Shown: positions 55,131-64,000 of the stretch, piece by piece
Position numbering within the stretch: position 1 is the stretch's first letter
How the letters are laid out: each line of letters opens with the position of its first letter
Source: Candidatus Neomarinimicrobiota bacterium
GTDB lineage: Bacteria > Fidelibacterota > JAANXI01
Direction: 5' to 3'
Length of the DNA stretch: 64,000 nucleotides
NCBI GenBank assembly: GCA_021734025.1
Contig: JAIPJS010000001.1
Coordinates: 186,001-250,000 of the forward strand
The notes under the pieces: generated by a model
Seen by the model: the letters and a program-made list of their open reading frames with translations, nothing else
What the model was told of the DNA's origin: nothing
Database searches by the model: none
Program-made: the position numbers and the translations under genes

Positions 55131-55967
55131 ATGCCACAACAACATATTCGAACTCCGGCCGTCGCAGGGCAGTTTTATCCTGAGGATGCCACCGAACTTA
55201 CCCAACTAATTAAGGCACAGTTAGCCTCGGCCGAAGATCATGAAGTCTCAGGTTCCCGGATACTCGGCGGAATTGTCCCTCATGCGGGAATCCGGTTTTC
55301 CGGAGAGGTTGCCGCGCACACTTATCGGAGCATTCAATCAATAAAGCCTGAAACTGTCATCCTTATCGGACCGAGTCACCGGGAATACTTTCCGTATATT
55401 TCCGTATATTCGGGCGACGGGTTTAAGACGCCCCTCGGAACGGTTCCAATCGATCGGGATTTGAGGGATAAGATTACCAGTGAAGGCGGGATTAAGTCGG
55501 CCAAAGGTGGTCACGGGGAGGAGCATGCTCTTGAGGTGCAGATACCATTTCTCCAAACCATTTATACACATGATTACTCCATCCTCCCGGTCACTATGGG
55601 GGATCAATCCCGGGAAAATGTCGAGCTGTTAGCTGCAGTGATTGGGAAGTACCGGACCGATAAAATGCTCGTGGTGAGCAGCTCCGATCTCTCCCATTTC
55701 TACAGTGCCCGAAAGGCAGAGTTGATGGACAACCGATTTGCGGAGCTTGTTGAATCGCTGGAAGTGGATGATCTCTGGAACGCACTGGATCAACATGAGA
55801 TTGAGGCTTGTGGATTTGGGCCGGTACTCACGCTGTTAACATTTGCCAGGGAGCGGGGTGCAACAAAGTGCGAAATACTCCGGTACGCCCATTCCGGCGA
55901 CGTGACCGGCGATACCCGGCGGGTCGTGGGATATCTTGCTGCAATTATTCGGGAAGAAATAGAATGA
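55131..55967 (+). CDS. amrB: AmmeMemoRadiSam system protein B (Memo)
   Basis: This 278-residue Memo family protein has the metal-site histidines in G-P-S-H-R-E-Y, H-G-E-E-H-A-L-E-V-Q and S-S-D-L-S-H-F. The N-terminus (R-T-P-A-V-A-G-Q-F-Y-P) is standard. Memo resembles extradiol dioxygenases and occurs with AMMECR1 and a radical SAM enzyme in the AmmeMemoRadiSam set. Its biochemical role in bacteria is unsettled. The stop overlaps the AMMECR1 start as ATGA. No radical SAM partner lies within the window. Confidence 0.95.
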   Translation: MPQQHIRTPAVAGQFYPEDATELTQLIKAQLASAEDHEVSGSRILGGIVPHAGIRFSGEVAAHTYRSIQSIKPETVILIGPSHREYFPYISVYSGDGFKTPLGTVPIDRDLRDKITSEGGIKSAKGGHGEEHALEVQIPFLQTIYTHDYSILPVTMGDQSRENVELLAAVIGKYRTDKMLVVSSSDLSHFYSARKAELMDNRFAELVESLEVDDLWNALDQHEIEACGFGPVLTLLTFARERGATKCEILRYAHSGDVTGDTRRVVGYLAAIIREEIE

Positions 55968-56503
55968 CTACTCAGTGCAAGAAGGCAATAGTTGATATCG
56001 CCAGGCAGGCATTATACAGGCATTTTGGCGAAAAGCCGACCGTCGGGGTCAGGATTGAAGACTACCCCGAACTGTCGGAGAAGGCCGGGGTTTTTATCAG
56101 CATTTACATGGATGACGAACTCCGTGGTTGTATCGGACACATAGAGGCCGATATGCCGCTCGCAAACATAGTTGCGGAAATGGCCGTTCATGCTGCAACG
56201 CAGGATCCCCGGTTTAATCCCATTGAGAAAAATGAACTTCCCGATGTTCGTTTCGAAATTTCTGTGTTATCGCCCATGGAGTTGACAATAGATTTTACAA
56301 CCATTAAAGTAGGAGAACACGGTCTGTTTATTCAGGTGGGAGAGGCCCGTGGGTTGCTGTTGCCGCAGGTTGCCACCCGATATGAATGGACCACAGAAGA
56401 ATTTTTACGAGAAACCTGTCGAAAGGCGCAGCTACCGGAAGATGCCTATACCAGGAGCGACGCTAAAGTATCAAAATTCTCTGCACAAATAATTAAGGAG
56501 TAA
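55964..56503 (+). CDS. amrA: AmmeMemoRadiSam system protein A (AMMECR1)
   Basis: The ATG in the ATGA overlap at 55964 gives 179 residues, the correct AMMECR1 length. An earlier in-frame start at 55808 lies inside the Memo gene and adds non-homologous residues. The signature L-R-G-C-I-G-H-I is complete, with D-P-R-F-N-P and L-L-P-Q-V-A. The family is linked to Memo and a radical SAM enzyme. Activity is unknown, although the conserved cysteine in L-R-G-C-I-G is proposed to be functional. It follows Memo directly and precedes the Rossmann-DUF2520 gene by 11 bp. Confidence 0.95.
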   Translation: MTTQCKKAIVDIARQALYRHFGEKPTVGVRIEDYPELSEKAGVFISIYMDDELRGCIGHIEADMPLANIVAEMAVHAATQDPRFNPIEKNELPDVRFEISVLSPMELTIDFTTIKVGEHGLFIQVGEARGLLLPQVATRYEWTTEEFLRETCRKAQLPEDAYTRSDAKVSKFSAQIIKE

Positions 56504-56514
56504 CTGTCTAACCG

Positions 56515-57399
56515 ATGGATACAAACTCGTTTATTCTAATCGGCCCTGGCAATATTGGACTAAGTATCACTTCGTTATTAATGGAGCGGGATTATTATTG
56601 CGACGGGGTCATATCGCGTACGCCGGACGGTGAAGAGGAGATCCGACAACAACTCGGAGAGCAGGTCTCAATCCATATTTGGGAGGACTGGGAGCCAGTT
56701 CCCAGTGATTTTATACTGGTGGCAACTCCGGATGATACGCTGGAAGAAATCGGCGTGCAACTCGCGCAAAAATATCTCGACGCAGAACAGGCCGATTCCA
56801 CCTTTATCCATTTTTCCGGAATCCAGAGTTCGGAAGTATTCCAACCGCTGCGGGAACATGGATACAGGGCGGCTTCGTTTCATCCGCTGCAATCTGTCCC
56901 GACCGTCAAGAGTGGGCGAAAGGGATTGCTGGGATGCGCTTGGGCTTTTGAGGGCGATTCCAAAGAACTGTGCCAGAGGCTCGTGGACACCCTGCACGGA
57001 AGCATGACCGAACTCACCGCAGAGAACAAGGTGCCGTATCATCTGGCAGCCGTATTTGCCTCCAACATGCTGGTGGCGCTGGAAGCCATGGCGGTTGATA
57101 TTGCCGGAGAAGCGGGTATTTCCCAGGATAAATTTCTGCAGATGTTTGCGCCACTGATCCGCCGGAGTCTGGATAACGTCCTGGAGCAATCGCCGGAACA
57201 GGCCATCACCGGCCCCCTCAAACGCGCCGATTCCAGCACCATCGATAAGCATCTCGCCTGGCTGAACGATCGGGACCAAAAATACAGGACAGTGTATTCC
57301 GAGCTCTCACATTATCTGATGGAAGTGTTGCTGGCGGAAGATACCATTACGCTGCAGGATGTCGATGAACTTACCCAGATCCTGGACGATTCCGCTTGA
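56515..57399 (+). CDS. Rossmann-like / DUF2520 domain protein
   Basis: This 294-residue protein has a nucleotide-binding loop I-G-P-G-N-I-G at residues 9-15 and A-T-P-D-D-T-L in the second half of the Rossmann fold. H-P-L-Q-S-V-P and G-L-L-G-C-A-W precede a helical DUF2520 domain (Y-H-L-A-A-V-F-A-S-N, L-A-W-L-N). The fold resembles 6-phosphogluconate and ketopantoate reductases, so NAD(P)-dependent reduction is likely. The substrate is not known. It runs with Memo and AMMECR1 in one transcription unit. Confidence 0.9.
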   Translation: MDTNSFILIGPGNIGLSITSLLMERDYYCDGVISRTPDGEEEIRQQLGEQVSIHIWEDWEPVPSDFILVATPDDTLEEIGVQLAQKYLDAEQADSTFIHFSGIQSSEVFQPLREHGYRAASFHPLQSVPTVKSGRKGLLGCAWAFEGDSKELCQRLVDTLHGSMTELTAENKVPYHLAAVFASNMLVALEAMAVDIAGEAGISQDKFLQMFAPLIRRSLDNVLEQSPEQAITGPLKRADSSTIDKHLAWLNDRDQKYRTVYSELSHYLMEVLLAEDTITLQDVDELTQILDDSA

Positions 57400-57464
57400 A
57401 ACAGTACACCCACCCTTGTAGTTTTCATCAATTTTTATCCACCTGCTTTATCCGGATACCGGAA

Positions 57465-57489
57465 AACCGGCTATCCGATGCAGCCGGTT
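57465..57489 (+). terminator. Hairpin between transcription units
   Basis: AACCGGCT (57465-57472) pairs with AGCCGGTT (57482-57489). It is followed by only a short T tract, so it is a modest terminator candidate after the DUF2520 gene. Confidence 0.45.
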
Positions 57490-57539
57490 TGGTTCTGAAC
57501 GCTTAAGGAGAATTATTTTTGCATAGAAAGGAACACCAT

Positions 57540-58484
57540 ATGAGAGTTACCTGGAAAACCCTGACATTAGCCTTAGCCTTATTGGTCGCCAATATGGGAT
57601 TTGCCCAGGCTCCTATTCAGAATTTCCTGATTTCCGTTTGGCCGGAATACGATCATCCCGGCGTGCTGGTTATTTTTAACGGGGAAGTCAACGAGGCCGA
57701 TCTTCCCATGGAGGTCTCGTTTCCTATTCCGGAGCAGTCCCGATTTGCATTGGTTGCCGGTTCGACTGACACAACAGCAAATTCTATGATCCCGGTGCCA
57801 ATTGAAGACGGCGAAAACGGAAAGCAGATCACTTTTTCCGCAGTAAAGCCTTCTTTTCACGTGGAGTTCTACTATAACCCCTTCCAGGAGGGAAATGCGC
57901 ATCGGCACTACTCGTACGATTTTGCGACAAATCATCCCATAGATTCTCTTATTGTCGATTTACAGCAGCCGCTCGCCGCACAGAATTTCCAGCCGGAGAT
58001 ACAAACAGATCATCAAATGGAAGACTCGCACGGCATTAAATATCACCGGGCACATTATATGGGAGTAGCGGCAGGCGAACAGGTACACATCGAGGCGCAC
58101 TATGATAATCCCCAGGGAGAGATGACGAACAATCTGCTCCAGAGCCAAATGGGTGAGGGTGGAGGCCAGATGGGCGGTGGTATGCAGGGAGGTACCGGGC
58201 AGGCTTCAGGAAGATCAGGGGAATCGAATAACTCGCTTTGGATAATTATTGGGTTAGTGTTAGTCATCCTGGCAGTCCTTTATTACGTCACCACTTCGGG
58301 GAAAGAGCGAACGCCACGGGAGGAAAGTGCCGCTGTACCGGAACAGGGTGGTGAACCTCAGTCGGTTGAGCCTGCGGACAAGCAACAGGCCTCGGGCGAT
58401 ACCAGATATTGTATTCATTGCGGCAGCCAGATTCCGGCGAAAGCCAACTTTTGCACGAAATGTGGAAAAAAACAAGGGGAATAA
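57540..58484 (+). CDS. Envelope protein with C-terminal zinc ribbon
   Basis: The ATG at 57540 (AAAGGA upstream) begins a signal peptide M-R-V-T-W-K-T-L-T-L-A-L ending G-F-A-Q-A, giving 314 residues. A TTG at 57519 also has GGAG upstream but blurs the signal. The beta-rich N-terminal domain (about 20-200) leads through a glycine/methionine-rich linker to one transmembrane helix (W-I-I-I-G-L-V-L-V-I-L). The end is a zinc ribbon: C-I-H-C-G and C-T-K-C-G. The ribbon would be cytoplasmic. The combination suggests a transmembrane sensor or assembly factor. The family is not recognised. Confidence 0.8.
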   Translation: MRVTWKTLTLALALLVANMGFAQAPIQNFLISVWPEYDHPGVLVIFNGEVNEADLPMEVSFPIPEQSRFALVAGSTDTTANSMIPVPIEDGENGKQITFSAVKPSFHVEFYYNPFQEGNAHRHYSYDFATNHPIDSLIVDLQQPLAAQNFQPEIQTDHQMEDSHGIKYHRAHYMGVAAGEQVHIEAHYDNPQGEMTNNLLQSQMGEGGGQMGGGMQGGTGQASGRSGESNNSLWIIIGLVLVILAVLYYVTTSGKERTPREESAAVPEQGGEPQSVEPADKQQASGDTRYCIHCGSQIPAKANFCTKCGKKQGE

Positions 58485-59424
58485 CGTCCCAAATTTTCAC
58501 CGCAATCAATCAGGGAAGAGCTACATCCTCCTGTGGCTTTTCCTCGTCTGTCTTTATTCCGTAATTCCATATGCGGTCTTCGCCTCTTCACCTATCCTGG
58601 TAGAAACAATCATCCCCCGGGGAGATGAGGAAACCGGAGAAATCAACCCCGGCGCCATTGCAGTTACCACGGACGGCGTCATCTATCTTACCGATCCGGG
58701 GAGAAACCGGATTCTCAAACTCGCTCCTGATGGGCGAGTCCTCGATACGAGGGGCCGGTTTGGCTGGCAGCCGGAGGAGTATGACGTCCCGGCAGATATC
58801 GCTCTGGCGCAAAACCTGAATTTGTACGTGGCCGACTATAACAATTCCCGGCTTCAGATGTACGATCGGAACATGAATTTTATCCGGACCGTACCGCTGG
58901 AAAATGCTGACGAGGGGGTCGTGTACTATCCCCTTAGCGTTGACCAGGCGCCCGGCGGATGGCTGTACGTGCTGGATACCGAACAGAATCAAATTCTCCA
59001 ACTGAATCCTCAGGGGAATCTCCTGCAATCGCTGGGGACATTCACCGAACTCGGCCGATTTATGCAAAACGCCAGCAAGATGCAAGTTTCTCCCAAAGGT
59101 AATCTCTGGGTACTTGCGGAGCGAACTGGAAAAATCCTGATTTTTGACAGGTTCGGTACTCTAAAAAGAACAGTCCGGGATTCGTCCATCACATCGCCGG
59201 TCGGGGTTGCATTCGCTCCGAAATCCAATTATGTACTCAATCGGACGAGAGTATTAACTCGAATTAGTTCCAAAGATTTTTTTCCAGAAAAGACATTAGC
59301 CCTGCAGTTGGAAGAGTCGCAAAATGCCACGGATATAACTGCTGCCAGGGGAGTGCTCTATATTCTCGCTACGAATCCTCCCGAAATTTACGTGTATCGT
59401 ATCGATGCCAGCCGGGGCGAATAA
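58462..59424 (+). CDS. NHL-repeat envelope protein
   Basis: The GTG at 58462 is the first plausible start before the signal segment (I-L-L-W-L-F-L-V-C-L-Y-S-V), giving 320 residues. It overlaps the previous gene by 23 bp and lacks a strong ribosome site, so the start is uncertain. NHL-type beta-propeller motifs repeat: I-Y-L-T-D-P-G-R-N-R-I-L-K, L-Y-V-A-D-Y-N-N-S-R-L-Q, L-Y-V-L-D-T-E-Q-N-Q-I-L-Q. The propeller probably works in the periplasm as a binding platform. The stop overlaps the next start as TAATG. Confidence 0.75.
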   Translation: MEKNKGNNVPNFHRNQSGKSYILLWLFLVCLYSVIPYAVFASSPILVETIIPRGDEETGEINPGAIAVTTDGVIYLTDPGRNRILKLAPDGRVLDTRGRFGWQPEEYDVPADIALAQNLNLYVADYNNSRLQMYDRNMNFIRTVPLENADEGVVYYPLSVDQAPGGWLYVLDTEQNQILQLNPQGNLLQSLGTFTELGRFMQNASKMQVSPKGNLWVLAERTGKILIFDRFGTLKRTVRDSSITSPVGVAFAPKSNYVLNRTRVLTRISSKDFFPEKTLALQLEESQNATDITAARGVLYILATNPPEIYVYRIDASRGE

Positions 59425-62400
59425 TGCAGCGGATAGTCCGGAATATGAGCTTCGCCTTAGTGGTGATGGCAAACCTCATTGGGTTGGCGTTCGGCCAAAG
59501 CGATACCACCCGAACCTACCACCTGCCACTTGACCAGGGGCAGGTGAACACCACCACTGAAAGCATCCGAATCCAATCCGGCAAAACCGCATATTCCCTT
59601 CGGCACTCCTGGGTAGATTCCGGTTCCGTTCGTGTTGAGCACCACGATAGCTTGTTGAATTCCTCCGAATATTCCATAGAGGAAGTCACAGGGACGCTCC
59701 GATTTAGATCCTGGCCCGCAGATTCCGGTTATGTCACGATAACCTATCGATATTATCCGGTATCCGTCCCACAACAGGTGCAGTGGCGGCCTGAACCCTT
59801 GCTCTTGCCGATTCTCTTGCGTGATTCAGTAACAACAGAGAGTCGTACGGATGGAGAGCAGGACATGCATGCCGCCCAGTACGCCGGTTCGACAAACCTT
59901 ATCAGTCACGGGAGTATCTTCCGGGAGCTGGATCTGACCACCGGGAAGGGGCTCTCCCTGAATTCCGGCCTCCGGATGCAACTCGACGGGACGATCGGAA
60001 CGAATATCGGCGTTACGGCCGCCCTGACGGATCAAAGTACACCCCTCCAGCCTGAGGGAACGACCCAGCGCCTGGAGGAAGTCGATCGGGTATTCATTAA
60101 TCTGGAGCACCCCAATGGCGCGGCAACCTTTGGCGACTTTTCCACGGATATCAACGTGGGCACCTTCGGCCAATTCCGTAGAAAGCTGGAAGGTGTAACC
60201 GTCTCCGGGAATTACAAAAACCAGGATGCGATGCTTGCCGGTGCCGTGTCTAAAGGACAGTACCGCACTCAGCAATTCCGGGGCGAGGAGGGCAACCAGG
60301 GCCCATACCGCTTAACAGGCAGAGATGGCAGCCGGGATATCGTGGTTCTGGCGGGAACAGAGACCGTCTGGCTTAACGGCACCAGGCTGACCCGTGGTGC
60401 GACCCAGGATTATACCATCGATTACAGCACGGCGGAGCTGACGTTCACTCCCCAACAGCTCATTACCGGAGAGAGCCGGATTGTCGTGGACTTTCAATAT
60501 GCAGATTTCCAGTATTCCCGATCTATTTATGCCGGGCAGGTACAATCATCCCTTTGGAATGATAGAGTCCAAATACGAGGAATGTTTGCCTCTGAAAGTG
60601 ATGACAGGGACAATCCGCTTAACCCGGTTATAAATGATGCGGTGCGGGATTCGTTACGGGACTCGGGAGATGCGATCGGCGATCTCAGGATATCGTCGGC
60701 GACACCGGATACGGCTGGTGCTTACGTACAGGCGGATAGCAACGGGGTGACATTCTTTAATTATGTCGGGGAAGAGGCCGGAGAATACAGCATCTATTTC
60801 AGCAGAGATATAAGCGGAAAATATATTAGAACATCAACGCAATCGGGACAATTTTACTATCAATATAATCCATCGAGCAACCAGATTAAATACTCGCCGA
60901 CTATCCGGGTGCAGGCACCGGTATCCCGCTTAGCCCAAACAATTGAGGTGACTGCGGAACCAAATGACCGGGCGAGTGTTTCCGCTGAATTTGCAGCCAG
61001 TCGCTTTGATGCCAACACCTTCTCCGGCATTGGTGACAGTGACAATACCGGTTTTGCCGGAAGCGCCTCCGGAGAATACCGAATCCTGGATTGGGGTGAG
61101 CGGCAGAACACCAGACGCCAAAATGGCCTCACCATCTATGGAAATTACCAAAACAGGAATCGGCGTTTTAATCCCATAGACCGGGCCAATCCGGTGGAAT
61201 TTGCGCGGCAGTGGAATATCTCAGAACGCCGGATTTCAGACGACGATATACGCAGCACCGTCGGGATGTCAGTTTTCGATAACCGGTATCTGACCGGCCA
61301 CGTGGAGTGGGGCGCATTGGAGCAAGGCGGGCTACGTAGATCCATGAGAAATGAGCAGCGGATCCAGGGACGTTACAAATACCTGGAGACCCTGAACTTC
61401 AGCCGGGATTATGCGAACGCGGGAAACGGTAATACAAGGGAATCTCAGCAGGGAAAACTCCAGGTTGGAAGCGGATGGGTTCACCCGTTTACCACATGGA
61501 ATTTTCAGGAGTTTGACGGCGATACATCGGTGGTACTGCGGGAGCCCGGCGGTGGAATCACGCTAATGAACCAGGCAGGTTCACAGGCAACCGTATCCTA
61601 TAAAAATGAACAGATTGCCGAGCGCCCGGATTCCGGGATGGGACGGATAGATAAATCCGTGGGAGAAACTATAAATCTCACTGGGCAAGTTCGGGTTGGA
61701 CGACACGTCAATACCCGCGTGAATATTACGCACCGGCAACGCGATTATTCCACGTACTACGAGGAAAACCGAAACCGGCGCGATGCCAGGTTCATCCTGG
61801 CGGACTGGTCCGGTGCGCTACGGGATGCGGATATTAAACTGTTTGAACTCGGCTATAACTGGGACGCTCTTTGGAAAAAGGAGCAGGTTGCCAGGCAGGA
61901 GTATCAATATATCCAGGTGGAAGAGGGATTGGGCAATTACAGCTATGATACCACCTTTGCGGATTATTATCCCGACGATCGGGGGAATTATATTCTCCGT
62001 GTCTTGCCCAGCGATGAATATGAGCCGGTCACCGGGATTCAGCTCGGAAGCGAAATCCGTCTCGATCCCAAGCGGTATCTCAGTAACAAACCGACTACAA
62101 TTTTTCACCACATCGCGTCAAAAATGCGATCTGTTACCCGGTGGCGATACGAAGAACAGACTCGTATGAACACGCCTGCGTTTCACTTTCGCTGGGAGGA
62201 AATCACAAATCCGGATTCCGGGGTTGTTCAGCAATCACAACTTCTGCAGGAAGAACTGTACCTGTTTCCGAATTCGCCCTATTACGCGGTACGGTACAGA
62301 TTTCTTCACCGGGCTTCACTGAATGGACTCGATGTCCGGGGAACGGAGAGTCAGGATGAACTGGAGCACAGTGTACGCTGGAGAGCGACGGCGTTTCAGC

Positions 62401-62891
62401 CATGGACGGTAGAAGTAACGGTCGAACAGCGGCAATTATCGAGGCAATCCTATTTTGAGTCATTGCGAAACAGGGAGGTCCGGCAGCGAAGTTTCTCCGG
62501 GATTTTTGGGTATCATCCGACACGTCCGCACCTGTTCCGGACAGAGATCACCTGGGAAAACAATCAGGGAGCCGTAGCGCAACAGGATATCGATGTGCGG
62601 CTGACCGAGCTGGCTGAGGAGTATACCTATCAAATTTCAGAAAAGGGCAGGCTCACCGCAGAACTCAGGTGGATCAACGTACAAAATTTGACCGGGGAGA
62701 CGGATTTGCGGTTTTTACCCTTCGAAGTCGCCGGCGGCAACCATCTCGGGACATCCTGGGAATGGCGCTTCCACGGAGACTATCGGATAAACGAGTTTCT
62801 GACGTTCCGGCTCCAGTATCGGGGCCGGGATGAGCCGTATCGGAGTGCTGTCTATCACCAGGGATCGGGAGAATTTCGTGCGGTATTTTAA
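59424..62891 (+). CDS. Large outer-membrane beta-rich protein, uncharacterised
   Basis: This 1155-residue protein has a signal peptide (F-A-L-V-V-M-A-N-L-I-G-L-A-F-G-Q). The N-terminal part is beta-sandwich-like (T-G-T-L-R-F-R-S-W-P-A-D-S-G). A segment with G-T-E-T-V-W-L-N-G-T-R-L and D-Y-T-I-D-Y-S-T-A-E-L-T-F follows, seen in large envelope proteins of this group. From about residue 520 the sequence is a long run of amphipathic aromatic and charged strands ending R-A-V-F, suggesting a large barrel. No enzyme motif appears. Coupling to an NHL gene upstream and an Omp85 gene downstream points to outer-membrane transport or assembly. Confidence 0.7.
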   Translation: MQRIVRNMSFALVVMANLIGLAFGQSDTTRTYHLPLDQGQVNTTTESIRIQSGKTAYSLRHSWVDSGSVRVEHHDSLLNSSEYSIEEVTGTLRFRSWPADSGYVTITYRYYPVSVPQQVQWRPEPLLLPILLRDSVTTESRTDGEQDMHAAQYAGSTNLISHGSIFRELDLTTGKGLSLNSGLRMQLDGTIGTNIGVTAALTDQSTPLQPEGTTQRLEEVDRVFINLEHPNGAATFGDFSTDINVGTFGQFRRKLEGVTVSGNYKNQDAMLAGAVSKGQYRTQQFRGEEGNQGPYRLTGRDGSRDIVVLAGTETVWLNGTRLTRGATQDYTIDYSTAELTFTPQQLITGESRIVVDFQYADFQYSRSIYAGQVQSSLWNDRVQIRGMFASESDDRDNPLNPVINDAVRDSLRDSGDAIGDLRISSATPDTAGAYVQADSNGVTFFNYVGEEAGEYSIYFSRDISGKYIRTSTQSGQFYYQYNPSSNQIKYSPTIRVQAPVSRLAQTIEVTAEPNDRASVSAEFAASRFDANTFSGIGDSDNTGFAGSASGEYRILDWGERQNTRRQNGLTIYGNYQNRNRRFNPIDRANPVEFARQWNISERRISDDDIRSTVGMSVFDNRYLTGHVEWGALEQGGLRRSMRNEQRIQGRYKYLETLNFSRDYANAGNGNTRESQQGKLQVGSGWVHPFTTWNFQEFDGDTSVVLREPGGGITLMNQAGSQATVSYKNEQIAERPDSGMGRIDKSVGETINLTGQVRVGRHVNTRVNITHRQRDYSTYYEENRNRRDARFILADWSGALRDADIKLFELGYNWDALWKKEQVARQEYQYIQVEEGLGNYSYDTTFADYYPDDRGNYILRVLPSDEYEPVTGIQLGSEIRLDPKRYLSNKPTTIFHHIASKMRSVTRWRYEEQTRMNTPAFHFRWEEITNPDSGVVQQSQLLQEELYLFPNSPYYAVRYRFLHRASLNGLDVRGTESQDELEHSVRWRATAFQPWTVEVTVEQRQLSRQSYFESLRNREVRQRSFSGIFGYHPTRPHLFRTEITWENNQGAVAQQDIDVRLTELAEEYTYQISEKGRLTAELRWINVQNLTGETDLRFLPFEVAGGNHLGTSWEWRFHGDYRINEFLTFRLQYRGRDEPYRSAVYHQGSGEFRAVF

Positions 62892-64000
62892 ATTACTATT
62901 ACCAGTTATTATGGTGCTGGGCACTACGCTCCTGGCGCAGTCCCGACCGGTGGAGTTCTATGGCTTGCCGGAACAGGTCACGGTTCGGGATTCCACAGTG
63001 CTCCGGTTTTCCGATCTGTCTGATTACGTTACTGTTGCAATGCCAAGATTATTACAGGCAATGGAGCAGGAAGGCTATCTCTCCAGCAAGGTGGATTCGA
63101 TTGTGATTCCCGCCGATAAAGCGAGCTCCATTGAAGTGTTCATTGAATCAGGGGAGCAAATCAATCGTCTCTATACGACGGGGCGCCCTGATTCCACTGA
63201 GGAGCGAACTCCTGAGTTTCGGCTGTCGGGAGAATTGACGACGCCGCCGCAAATCTGGGAGGTCCGCATCAAATCGCAAATCGCGGACTATGCCGATCGG
63301 GGATTCCCAATTGCCAAATGGGCGGCAAGAGGTATTACGGCAGAGGACGGAGATATTACCGTCTCAGGTGTTATCGATCCCGGGAGTAAAATCATCCTGG
63401 ATACGATGGTGGTGAGGAACTCAGGGGAAACACAAGACCGTATTTTTCTCAGAGAAATGAGAATTCCACCCGGGACGCCTTACAGCAGGACGGATATCCG
63501 GGCCGCACAACGGAGGCTGCGGCAGTTTGATTTTGTAGAAAGTATTGCTTCGCCAAAACTATTCAGATCGATCGATGGCGATTATGGCCTGCTGTGGGAA
63601 ATCCGGGAACGCCGCGCCAACACCTTCAACGGTATTCTTGGATATGTGCCGGCCACTCAATCTCAACAGGGATTCTTTACCGGGCAGCTCCAGTTCGACT
63701 TTGTCAATCTGTTCGGGACCGCGCGGCAACTCAATATCTTCTGGGATAAACAGAACGTAATTACACAGGAGATGGCGGTTTCGTATACCGAACCATGGAT
63801 TGCCGGTTACCCGCTGAACGGAACGGCCGGATTCCGGCAACTCGTTCAGGACAGTAGCTACATTCGACGGCACACCACACTGGTTCTGGATTACCAACTG
63901 AACTGGCTCTGGAACGTTTTCGGTGAGGTCACGGCCACAGAGGTCATCAGCACGCCGAGCGGGCGGGCGTTATCCGGTATCCGGAGTTACCGCCGGTACG
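62878..64000 (+). CDS. Omp85/BamA-family outer-membrane protein (3' truncated by window)
   Basis: The GTG at 62878 has GGGAG 6 nt upstream and begins a signal peptide M-R-Y-F-K-L-L-L-P-V-I. It overlaps the previous gene by 14 bp. About 374 residues are visible before the window ends. POTRA-like features appear (I-I-L-D-T-M-V-V-R-N-S-G, then I-P-P-G-T-P-Y-S-R-T-D-I and L-R-Q-F-D-F-V-E-S-I). The start of the barrel follows (G-I-L-G-Y-V-P, F-V-N-L-F-G-T-A-R-Q-L). Omp85 proteins insert or translocate outer-membrane proteins. Its divergence and its partner suggest a special rather than housekeeping BamA. Confidence 0.8.
   Translation, partial: MRYFKLLLPVIMVLGTTLLAQSRPVEFYGLPEQVTVRDSTVLRFSDLSDYVTVAMPRLLQAMEQEGYLSSKVDSIVIPADKASSIEVFIESGEQINRLYTTGRPDSTEERTPEFRLSGELTTPPQIWEVRIKSQIADYADRGFPIAKWAARGITAEDGDITVSGVIDPGSKIILDTMVVRNSGETQDRIFLREMRIPPGTPYSRTDIRAAQRRLRQFDFVESIASPKLFRSIDGDYGLLWEIRERRANTFNGILGYVPATQSQQGFFTGQLQFDFVNLFGTARQLNIFWDKQNVITQEMAVSYTEPWIAGYPLNGTAGFRQLVQDSSYIRRHTTLVLDYQLNWLWNVFGEVTATEVISTPSGRALSGIRSYRRY

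Noticed and set aside
55808-55963. N-terminal extension of AMMECR1
   Set aside because: The extension lies inside the Memo gene and is not homologous. The ATGA overlap at 55964 gives the normal family length.
58327-58461. Longer form of the NHL protein
   Set aside because: The extra residues are an out-of-frame reading of the zinc-ribbon gene, and the signal segment starts later.
1-64000. CRISPR array
   Set aside because: No regularly spaced direct repeats with unique spacers were seen. The only strong tandem repeats are coding.

Overview
The window looks like a chromosomal segment of a Gram-negative bacterium of the FCB group (Fibrobacterota, Chlorobiota, Bacteroidota and relatives). Eight loci end in the type IX secretion (T9SS) sorting domain (NPFNPTTTI ... 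GVYFYR ... K-M-V-x-x-K). There are also PorV/PorQ-like barrels, an Omp85 protein and many lipoproteins. Strong Shine-Dalgarno sequences (GGAGG/AGGAGG) precede many starts, which argues against Bacteroidota proper and for a lineage such as Marinimicrobia, Calditrichota or similar. The phylum cannot be fixed from this sequence alone.

Layout. (1) 1-13.7 kb is a defence and nuclease island: the tail of a DUF4145-like gene, a 472-aa unknown, a GIY-YIG nuclease, a DUF697-like membrane protein, an EVE-containing McrB and McrC, an IS256 transposase relic, an AAA ATPase paired with an unknown H-D-R-motif protein, and three minus-strand nuclease-like genes. (2) 13.7-17.8 kb holds single-gene units separated by related GAACTGGGGC...GTTAGGT-like elements that resemble integron attC sites: a gene fragment, a lipoprotein, a PIN-like protein and a homocysteine S-methyltransferase, then an Abi_C (abortive infection) gene. 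(3) 18-49 kb is a run of giant secreted proteins. Four intact proteins and one decayed copy share a C-terminal chassis of cohesin, dockerin, cohesin and T9SS sorting domain attached to unrelated front ends: 29-residue repeats plus PKD, an unknown module, a subtilisin, and TIG-like repeats. Between them lie an O-antigen-ligase-like protein and an operon of a VWA protein, a PorV-like barrel and an Ig-like lipoprotein. (4) 49.7-51.5 kb has a tyrosine recombinase next to tRNA-Leu, followed by tRNA-Cys and tRNA-Gly. (5) 51.6-64 kb is core-like and GC-richer: a metallophosphatase-like lipoprotein, envelope proteins, Memo/AMMECR1, a Rossmann-DUF2520 protein, and a chain of overlapping envelope genes ending in a partial Omp85 gene.

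The most striking single observation is in the metallophosphatase-like gene (minus strand, 51609-52730). It is interrupted by one in-frame TGA at 52581-52583, in a C-G-TGA-P-T-N-P-A-G-G context where relatives carry C-G-C. A perfect 6-bp hairpin with a GGGU loop begins 13 nt downstream. This is the signature of a selenocysteine codon with a bacterial SECIS element, so the two apparent ORFs are read here as one selenoprotein gene. Other notable signals are the attC-like cassette array, the ATPase plus H-D-R gene pair, and the near-identical 87-bp coding repeats.
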